DNA from: Candidatus Kuenenia stuttgartensis | GTDB taxonomy: Bacteria; Planctomycetota; Planctomycetia; Pirellulales; UBA1268 | Assembly (NCBI GenBank): GCA_945860405.1 | Contig: CAMARC010000006.1 | Location: 1-37,745 of the forward strand | Length of the DNA: 37,745 nt | Reading direction: 5' to 3' | Shown: piece by piece, positions 18,486-25,607 of the stretch | How the letters are laid out: every line of letters begins with the position of its first letter | Position numbering within the stretch: position 1 is the first letter of the stretch | The notes under the pieces: generated by a model | The model's input: the letters and a program-made list of their open reading frames with translations, nothing else | What the model was told of the DNA's origin: nothing | Databases searched by the model: none | Program-made: the position numbers and the translations under genes

Positions 18486-19625
18486 ACAGGCCGGCTCGGC
18501 CGCGATCGCCACCGGCGACTGGCCAAGCACAGGAAGGGCATGGAGGCCGTTGGGCTGGACCCGGAGCGGGGCAGCAGGCGCTGCCGCGGGAAGCGGCGGC
18601 AGGGGCCGCTTCGGCGCCCCGAAAAGCGTCAGCCTGGCGGTGGCAAGAAGGCCCGCAAGCGAGCCGAACGTCGCCTCGACAGCGGCCGGTTCATATCCGC
18701 AGTGGACCATGCAATCGCCACATTTCGGATTGCCACTAGCCCGGCCGTAGTTAGCCCAACTCGTCTCCTCCATCAAGCCGCGGAAGCTCGTCGCATAGCC
18801 TTCGTCGAGGAGATAACAGGGCTTTTGCCAGCCGAAGAGGTTGTACGTCGGCGTCCCCCAGGGGCGGCATTCGAGATCCCAGTTCCCTTTGAGAAACTCG
18901 AGGAACACCGGCGACTGGTTGAACTTCCACCGCCGCGGAGCATTTTCGAGGATGCGGGCGAAGAGCGACTGGCTCCGCTGCCGCGCGAGGAAGTGCTCTT
19001 GGTCGGGAGCCTTCTCGTAGGAGTAGCCCGGGGAGATCATCATGCCCTCCACCCCGAGCGCCATCACCTCGTCGAAGAACCGCCGATAGCGGGCCGGATC
19101 TGCGTCGGTGAACAGGGTCGAGTTCGTCGTCACCCGGAATCCGGCCTTCCGCGCGGCCCGGATCGCGGCCACTGCCACGTCGTACACGCCGTCGCGGCAG
19201 ACGGCGTGATCGTGCTCCTCCTTCGGTCCATCGAGATGGACGGAGAAAGCCAGGTAAGGCGATGGCGTGAAGTGGGGGAGCATCTCCTCCAGCTTGAGGG
19301 CATTGGTGCACAGGTAGAGGTATTTCTTCCTGGCCACGATCCCGGCGACGATCTGTTCGATCTGCGGATGGAGGAGCGGCTCTCCTCCCGGGATCGACAC
19401 CATCGGCGCCCCACACTCATCGACCGCCTGGAAGCACTGCTCCGGCGTGAGGTGCGAGCGGAGAATCTCCGTCGGATGCTGGATCTTCCCACACCCACCG
19501 CAGGCGAGGTTACAGCGGAAGAGGGGCTCGAGCATGAGCACGAGCGGATAGCGATGATTGCCCCGCCACCGTTCGCGGAGAACATGCCGCACGACCGCGA
19601 TCATCTGCCCGACAGGAACGCTCAT
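18471..19625 (-). CDS. hpnH: Radical SAM adenosylhopene transferase HpnH
   Basis: PLVLMLEPLFRCNLACGGCGKIQHP (CX3CX2C), ECGAPMVSIPGGEPLLHPQI, YLYLCTNALKLE, SVHLDGPKEEHDHAVCRDGVYD, CGDCMVHCGYEPAAVEA. Confidence 0.96.
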   Translation of the reverse strand: MSVPVGQMIAVVRHVLRERWRGNHRYPLVLMLEPLFRCNLACGGCGKIQHPTEILRSHLTPEQCFQAVDECGAPMVSIPGGEPLLHPQIEQIVAGIVARKKYLYLCTNALKLEEMLPHFTPSPYLAFSVHLDGPKEEHDHAVCRDGVYDVAVAAIRAARKAGFRVTTNSTLFTDADPARYRRFFDEVMALGVEGMMISPGYSYEKAPDQEHFLARQRSQSLFARILENAPRRWKFNQSPVFLEFLKGNWDLECRPWGTPTYNLFGWQKPCYLLDEGYATSFRGLMEETSWANYGRASGNPKCGDCMVHCGYEPAAVEATFGSLAGLLATARLTLFGAPKRPLPPLPAAAPAAPLRVQPNGLHALPVLGQSPVAIAAEPACDRVA

Positions 19626-21790
19626 GCAACCTTCTCCCGAACCTGGCCCGCACGGCGGGCAGAGTGGATGCTCTCACTGGTGGGGGCCTCATCGGCATCG
19701 CCCATTCCCCGGGCGATCGACCACCGCCCCAGGGCCATGAGGGGGAAATAAACGCGGTACCAGTGGTAGCGGAGATAGAAGACCTTCGGGAAGCCGGTCC
19801 CGGTGAAGTTCTCTTCCTTCCAATCCCCGTCGGGCGTCTGGTGGTCGAGGAGCCACGTGACGCCGCGGCGGGCCTCCGGCGAACCGGCGTGCCCGGACGC
19901 GAGCAATCCGGCCAACGCCCACGCGGTCTGCGACGGGGTCGGCTCGCCACGACCGGCCAGGCTCGGGTCGGCGTAGCTGTCAGCCGACTCGCCCCACCCA
20001 CCGCAGGGCTGCTGGTGCGAGAGGAGCCACTCGGCCGCGGCACTGACGACAGGGTCGTCAGCGGACACGCCGACGGCCCGCAAGCCCTCGATCGCTTGCC
20101 ACGCGCCGTAGACGTAGTTGACCCCCCAACGCCCGTACCACGATCCGTCGGCTTCCTGCGAGCGCCGCAGGTAGGCCACCGCCCGGTCGACCGCCGGATG
20201 CCCGAGGCGATAGCCGATCCTTCCGAACGCCTCCAACACCCGACCGGCAAGGTCGGGGGAACTCGGATCGATCATCGCGTTGTGGTCGGCGAAGGGAACC
20301 TTGCAGAGGAGTTCGCAGTTGTTGTCCTTGTCAAACGCCCCCCAGCCGCCGTCAGAGTTTTGCAGGGCCTCGAGCCAGGGCCGGGCCCGATCGACCGCGG
20401 CATCCACCAGCGACCGCCGCCGCTGTGACGCCGCTCCCCCGGATCGCTCCCCCTCGCGCCACGTTGCCAGCGCGATGAGGACCATCGCCGTGTCGTCGAC
20501 GTCGGGGTAGAAGCGATTGGCATACTCAAAGCACCAGCCCGACGGGGCAACCGGGACGGTTCGCCGCGACCAATCTCCGTCGGTGCGGATCTCCTGCGAG
20601 AGCAGCCAGTCGACCGCATCGTCGAGAGCCTGATCGGAGTCGCCGGAATCAGCGTGATCGCGCCGGGCCAGACGGTCGACGGCAAGGGCCCGAAGGGTCA
20701 GGGCGGTGTCCCAGACGGGGGATCGGCAGGGCTCGATCCGCGTCGTTCCGTCCGCTTCGTGCTCGATGAGTCCTTCGAGTTGCCGCCAGCACTCGCGGAC
20801 CTCGGGGGCGTCTTCCGGGCACCCATAAGCCCGGAGGGCGACGATGCTCCAGAGGATCGGCGGGAAGATCGCTCCGAGCCCGTCACTCCCATCAAAGCGT
20901 TCGAGCATCCAACGGCGGCATTCGGCGACGGCGCGGCTGCGGAGAGGACGGAACCCGACCGCATCGCATCCCTTCAGGATCCGATCGACTCCGCGGAAGA
21001 ACCGGGCCCACCCGTCATCGCCGCCGAGGCGCCGCGCGTGAGGCGCCCGGGGTGAATCGGCAAACAATTCATCGATCCGCTGCTCGGGCGGGAGATGCCT
21101 GACAGGCTTGAAATCCCAGATCAAGGAGAGCGGAACGATCATCGTCCGCGACCAGGCCGAAACCCGGTGAAGATTGACGGGGAACCAGTCCGGGAGGAGG
21201 ACAATCTCCGGAGGCACCGCCGGGCAGTCGCCATACGACATCTGCCCGAGGAGCGCGAGGTAAAAGCGGGTGAAGCTGTTGACGGCCCACGGCCCCCCCG
21301 CCGCGGCGATCGCACGTCGCGCCCGCGTCATCGGCTCGGAATCGGGGGATTCACCGAAGATCTTCAGGGCAAAATAGGCTTTCACGCTGGCACTGACATC
21401 GACAGGGCCACCGCGGTAGATGGCCCAGCCCCCGTGGGGAAGTTGCTCGCGGAGGATCCGTCGCACCGCTCCGGCAACGTGCTCCCCTTCCAGGCGACCG
21501 TGCCAAGCAAGGATGAGGAGGTATTCGCTTTCGAGGATCGTGTCCCCTTCGAGCGGCCCTCGCCAGTGCCCATCGTCGGCCTGCCGCTGCCTGAGCCAGT
21601 CGGCGGTCGCGCTGCACGCCGGAAGGACCTCCGCCTCGGGAAACCGGCGCCGGGGTTGGCCCACGGGCGCAGGCCCTGCCGATTCGGAGGGACGACGGGA
21701 AATCATCTCCGCCTCGGCGTGGGCAGCCGACATCGGTTGGGAAAACCCTGTCTCGAACGCTGATCCTCTGTAGCTCATGGGGGCATCCAT
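19622..21790 (-). CDS. shc: Squalene-hopene cyclase
   Basis: DVDDTAMVLIAL catalytic DxDDTA; multiple QW-type repeats (LQNSDGGWGAFD, LRRSQEADGSWYGRWGVNYVYG, LLSHQQPCGGWGES, LLDHQTPDGDWKEENFTGTGFP). Start uncertain: ATG at 21790 or 21778. Confidence 0.97.
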   Translation of the reverse strand: MDAPMSYRGSAFETGFSQPMSAAHAEAEMISRRPSESAGPAPVGQPRRRFPEAEVLPACSATADWLRQRQADDGHWRGPLEGDTILESEYLLILAWHGRLEGEHVAGAVRRILREQLPHGGWAIYRGGPVDVSASVKAYFALKIFGESPDSEPMTRARRAIAAAGGPWAVNSFTRFYLALLGQMSYGDCPAVPPEIVLLPDWFPVNLHRVSAWSRTMIVPLSLIWDFKPVRHLPPEQRIDELFADSPRAPHARRLGGDDGWARFFRGVDRILKGCDAVGFRPLRSRAVAECRRWMLERFDGSDGLGAIFPPILWSIVALRAYGCPEDAPEVRECWRQLEGLIEHEADGTTRIEPCRSPVWDTALTLRALAVDRLARRDHADSGDSDQALDDAVDWLLSQEIRTDGDWSRRTVPVAPSGWCFEYANRFYPDVDDTAMVLIALATWREGERSGGAASQRRRSLVDAAVDRARPWLEALQNSDGGWGAFDKDNNCELLCKVPFADHNAMIDPSSPDLAGRVLEAFGRIGYRLGHPAVDRAVAYLRRSQEADGSWYGRWGVNYVYGAWQAIEGLRAVGVSADDPVVSAAAEWLLSHQQPCGGWGESADSYADPSLAGRGEPTPSQTAWALAGLLASGHAGSPEARRGVTWLLDHQTPDGDWKEENFTGTGFPKVFYLRYHWYRVYFPLMALGRWSIARGMGDADEAPTSESIHSARRAGQVREKVA

Positions 21791-21877
21791 GCTCCGAGCA
21801 GGGCTGTTCGACCGGCGGCGGTCCAAGAGCCAGGGCCCGCCGATCCACGGAGGGCGATCCTTCGCCGCGAACAAGAC

Positions 21878-21896
21878 TCTCCGCTGACAGCGGAGA
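21878..21896. repeat. Perfect hairpin TCTCCGCT-GAC-AGCGGAGA upstream of shc
   Basis: 8-bp stem, 3-nt loop in the HK-shc intergenic region. Confidence 0.75.
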
Positions 21897-22028
21897 ATAG
21901 GGAAACTCGGGAAGTCCCACAAGGTCCGCCGCGCTCCTTCGACGACGCTTGTGGGGCCGTTTTCTCCGCTTCCCGCCCCCGATCGAGCCGGGGATCACGC
22001 CGGGGGCTCTGCGGCAACTTTACTGGCA

Positions 22029-23624
22029 TCAACCTGGACGTTTGGGGGGCATAGGAAAGGCAGGCTGTTCTTTCCGAGGCGGGCGATCGTCGGAAACCAT
22101 TTTGGAAACAACGACCGGCGCAGCCCCCTGGCTCTCTGCCAGAGGCAGCCTGATCAACACGCGGGTGCCCCGGCCGGCGCGGCTCTCGATCTCGATGGTG
22201 CCACCATTGGCCTCGAGAAAACGCCACGCTTTGGAAAGCCCGAGCCCCGCACCACGCCCCGCTTCACGACCGCTGAAGAACGGATCGAAGACCCGGCGCA
22301 GCGTGGTCGATTCGATCCCAGGACCATCGTCAGAAACGATCAGATCGCAGTCTCCCAGGGTCCGGCCGGCCGCGACCGAGACGGTCACCCGGCCGCCTTC
22401 CCCGACGGCTTCGAGGGCATTGCTGACGACGGCACGGATCGCCTCCTCGACCTGCGAACGGTCGACCGCCACCGCCACCGGGGCCGGAGCCGGGCCGTAG
22501 TCGAGGCGAGCACATCGCTGCCCCGCCAAGGGAGCAAGGCGATCGATGACGGTGCTAACCATCTCGTGGATGTCCGTCGCCACGCGATGCGGACGGGGCG
22601 GCCTTGCGAACAACATCAACCCGCCGATCAGATCGCGGGCCCGGAAGGCCTGATCGACGATCGTCGAGAGCCGTCGACGTCGTTCCGGGTCGCGTTCGTC
22701 GAGGAGCAGCGTCTGGGCCCGGGTGGCGATGTTCGCCAAGGGGTTATTGATTTCATGCCCGGCTCCATAGGCGAGTTCGCGCATCGCCTCGAGGCGGGCC
22801 TCGCCGAGGGCATCCTGAAAGGCCAAGGCGAGGTGGACATGGTGGGCCGCGAGGCGAACCGTGCCGAGGAGTTCCCCCCCCTCCACCGAAAGCGTGGGGG
22901 GCTCCGGAATCCGCGACGCCGGGAGATCACCGGCCCGCAGTCGATCGGCCCAGACCTCTCCCTGGGCCGCCGGATCGGCTTCCGCCGGCCCCTGCGCAAT
23001 CCAGGCCAGCCAGGCCGATTCGTCGACATTGATTGCATCGCCGGGAAGAGGGCCCGACACCAAATCCCGGGCGAAGCTCACCAGCGGCACACTGCCCGGC
23101 CGACTGGCCCCAGGGCGGATTCGGGCCCACAACGCCCCGTCCGCCCCTGTGGGATTTCCGTCGCGGGCCTCCTCGGGCCCATCGGATGGGAGCAGACGGC
23201 CCCACAACCAGACCAGCGCCTCCGCCCCCGTCCCCGAAAGAGCGGCCACGGCCGGAGCGATTCCCCTTGCCGCTTCGCCGGCCACGGTGACAAGCCCCGG
23301 GATAGAAGCATTCGGGGCCGAGCCCGGTTCGCCCCGCCGTCGCCGCAGAGGGGCCCCTCCCAAGAGCTCGGCAACGCTCGCCTCAGCGGACGAAAGCCAC
23401 GGCCAGGTCGGCGACCGAGGCGCAAGCGAAGAAACTGCCTGCCCCCGAGATTCCGGCGCGAGGTCTGCCAGTGATCCCACGCCGGAGGCCGAGACGCCCG
23501 ATGCGGCCGCGAGCGCGGCCCGCGCCAGGCCCGGACAGGCCTGGCGCGGAACCGGCAACGCAAGAGTCGTCGAACGCCCCGGACGCACGATCAACCGCAC
23601 GCCGGACGAACGACCCTGCGACAC
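22029..23624 (-). CDS. Soluble (no obvious TM) sensor histidine kinase
   Basis: H-box MRELAYGAGHEINNPLANIATRAQTLL; VEEAIRAVVSNALEAVGEGGRVTVSV; VSDDGPGIESTTLRRVFDPFFSGREAGRGAGLGLSKAWRFLEANGG. Confidence 0.93.
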   Translation of the reverse strand: MSQGRSSGVRLIVRPGRSTTLALPVPRQACPGLARAALAAASGVSASGVGSLADLAPESRGQAVSSLAPRSPTWPWLSSAEASVAELLGGAPLRRRRGEPGSAPNASIPGLVTVAGEAARGIAPAVAALSGTGAEALVWLWGRLLPSDGPEEARDGNPTGADGALWARIRPGASRPGSVPLVSFARDLVSGPLPGDAINVDESAWLAWIAQGPAEADPAAQGEVWADRLRAGDLPASRIPEPPTLSVEGGELLGTVRLAAHHVHLALAFQDALGEARLEAMRELAYGAGHEINNPLANIATRAQTLLLDERDPERRRRLSTIVDQAFRARDLIGGLMLFARPPRPHRVATDIHEMVSTVIDRLAPLAGQRCARLDYGPAPAPVAVAVDRSQVEEAIRAVVSNALEAVGEGGRVTVSVAAGRTLGDCDLIVSDDGPGIESTTLRRVFDPFFSGREAGRGAGLGLSKAWRFLEANGGTIEIESRAGRGTRVLIRLPLAESQGAAPVVVSKMVSDDRPPRKEQPAFPMPPKRPG

Positions 23625-23686
23625 TGATGCCCCTCACCACCGCTGGCTCAGCCCCGGGAACCGAAGCCGACACCGGGGGTTCGTGA

Positions 23687-24274
23687 TCAGGAACCGGTAG
23701 CCACCGACTCGATGTCGAGCAGCGTGCAGATGCGATCGACAAGCACCTCGGCCTCGAACGGCTTCTGGAGGAATTCATTCGCCCCGGACGCCTTCAATTC
23801 CTCGATCTTGTCGGCTTCACACATGCCCGAGATGCAGATGATCCGCACCTCGTCCATGGTGGAGTCGCTCCGAACGCGTTGGCAAACTTCCTTGCCATTG
23901 ATGTCCGGGAGCATCACATCGAGCACGATCAGATCGGGACGGTAGTCCTTGACCATCATGCCGGCATCGAAGCCATTGTTGACGCTCCGCGTCTCGAAGC
24001 GGCCGTCCCGCTCGAGGACATCGGTGATCAACTCGACGAGATCCTGATCGTCGTCGACGACGAGAATCTTGCGACGGCCACTTTCGAGGGCGTCGGTCGG
24101 AATCCCGTTGTCCCGCATGAACAGGAACAACTGATCGCGGGGAATCCGCCGGAACCGGCTACCCGGCACCCGGAAACCCTTGAGCTGACCCGAGTCGAAA
24201 CAACGGATGATCGTCTGCTGGCTGACCTTACAGATCTTGGCAGCTTCACCGGTCGTGTAGACAGTCTTTTGCAT
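23687..24274 (-). CDS. HTH-REC response regulator: N-terminal excisionase/MerR-like helix-turn-helix fused to C-terminal receiver
   Basis: MQKTVYTTGEAAKICKVSQQTIIRCFDSGQLKGFRVPGSRFRRIPRDQLFLFMRDNGIP followed by ILVVDDDQDLVELI..DLIVLDVMLPDINGKEVC..ICISGM..GANEFLQKPFEAEVLV. Confidence 0.95.
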   Translation of the reverse strand: MQKTVYTTGEAAKICKVSQQTIIRCFDSGQLKGFRVPGSRFRRIPRDQLFLFMRDNGIPTDALESGRRKILVVDDDQDLVELITDVLERDGRFETRSVNNGFDAGMMVKDYRPDLIVLDVMLPDINGKEVCQRVRSDSTMDEVRIICISGMCEADKIEELKASGANEFLQKPFEAEVLVDRICTLLDIESVATGS

Positions 24275-24383
24275 GTGCTTGACCACCCTCTCCCTAGCCG
24301 TGGTGCAGCTAGTCGAAACGGCTTCCCGGGAAACGCCTCTTCCACAAAGGCCACCCCGGTCGCCTAGGCCTCCTTGTTGCCTG

Positions 24384-24409
24384 ATCAACGCGTTGCCACA
24401 TCAACGCGT
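24384..24409. repeat. 10-bp direct repeats ATCAACGCGT (24384-24393 and 24400-24409) upstream of the HTH-REC gene
   Basis: Read directly; 16-bp centre-to-centre spacing. Confidence 0.8.
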
Positions 24410-24509
24410 GTCGAACCCCGCCTGTGACCGGTACCGTTGCCGGAAACCGGTCGTAGAATCACCCGTTCCGGTCGACTGGGCCCTTCGGGCGCTCCCGGTC
24501 TGACGTTCC

Positions 24510-24535
24510 GGGGCAGGGGGGGGAAGATCGGGGGG
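24510..24535 (+). other. G-rich putative G-quadruplex motif GGGGCAGGGGGGGGAAGATCGGGGGG
   Basis: G-tracts read directly; intergenic, upstream of the HTH-REC gene. Confidence 0.5.
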
Positions 24536-24819
24536 AAATCCATTTCCCGCGACATCCTCCCTGCTTACCGTCCTTACCTGTGGCCAACTCTAACGCCATC
24601 TTGCGCATTGAGTCAATATCGATGCAGTCAGCGCAAACACTGTTCGCGCAACACCTTGGGCAAACAGCCTGAATCCGTTCGGCACTTTTCCAGCCCCCGG
24701 TTGCGCCCTCAATTGCCACCTTCCCCCCACATCGCCCGCCGCCGTGGAATGACGAGGGTCCCACGGCTGCCAAGTCGCCTCCCCGAGCGACAACTCGACT
24801 GCGGCAACTCTCGGGGGGC

Positions 24820-25473
24820 TCAGCCTGCCGCCTGGGGAACGACCACTTCGAGCAGCTCTACGGCTGGGTGGCCTCCGAGCGAGATTTCGGCGACGCGACC
24901 GTACGTCGGCGCCGACGGGACACCGGGAACGGGCAATCCCCCAAACAGGGACGCCAACCGAGGGCCCGGGCGGACTTCAAGCAGACTCACATCGTGGACC
25001 TCACGGAGGAGCCCGGCATTGATGAGCACCCGACCGAGGGGAATCCTGCCAGCCCGGATCGCCGCCGCCGTCGCCTCATCGACGTGGGCCAAATTGATGC
25101 GGACGATGCCGTATTGCACGAGAGCCCCTTGGGGCGACAGGAGAAGAATCTCCCTCGCATACCAGGGATTGTGGCCGTCGGTGGCCCCCAGGTCGCGGGC
25201 TCTGGCGACGACCCGGAGCCCGAGCGGGGCTCCGTAATGGGCCTCCATCGCCACCGTCATGTGGCGGGTGTGATCGAGGAGGGTCCGGGCGGGCTCGGGC
25301 ACCTCTCCGCGATCGACGCTCCGAAACGTTGCGAAACTCGGCCCTGGATCGGCAAACAGGCGAACCAGCTCGAGGGCCCGCGCCACGGCCCCCTCGCCCC
25401 CAGGCTCCCGCGACGGGGCTGAAAGAAGAACCCCCGGCAAGGCGGCCGGGGGGGCGCTGGGTTGGTCGGACAC
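24820..25473 (-). CDS. Chorismate pyruvate-lyase (UbiC/DUF98)-like protein
   Basis: RTLLDHTRHMTVAMEAHYGAPLGLRV resembles the UbiC/DUF98 LLxHxxxMTxTxExxxG motif; YAREILLLSPQGALVQYGIVRINLAHVDEATAAAIRAGRIPLGRVLINAGLL resembles the family's G.I.I.L..........I..G..PLG.IL segment. GTG start at 25473. Confidence 0.62.
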   Translation of the reverse strand: MSDQPSAPPAALPGVLLSAPSREPGGEGAVARALELVRLFADPGPSFATFRSVDRGEVPEPARTLLDHTRHMTVAMEAHYGAPLGLRVVARARDLGATDGHNPWYAREILLLSPQGALVQYGIVRINLAHVDEATAAAIRAGRIPLGRVLINAGLLREVHDVSLLEVRPGPRLASLFGGLPVPGVPSAPTYGRVAEISLGGHPAVELLEVVVPQAAG

Positions 25474-25607
25474 GTTGGCCTCCACCGGGCCGGGGCTTTG
25501 CGTTCGATCCCCGCACGGACGGTGGACCCGGCAACCTCCCGGCCACCGCTGTGGCAAGATTACGTCGCCGGATCGGACCGACGCAACCATCCCCCCCCGC
25601 GAACGAC

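Noticed and set aside
18300-19751. 483-aa plus-strand ORF
   Set aside because: Antisense to hpnH, which has clear radical SAM motifs; shadow ORF.
21951-23474. 507-aa plus-strand ORF
   Set aside because: Antisense to a well-supported histidine kinase; low-complexity Arg/Pro/Gly-rich translation.
24459-24773. 104-aa minus-strand ORF with CPRCCANSVCADC in the intergenic region upstream of the HTH-REC gene
   Set aside because: Cysteines are suggestive, but the region contains AT-richer promoter-like sequence, a G-tract and no recognisable family or good RBS; not supportable as a gene without conservation data.
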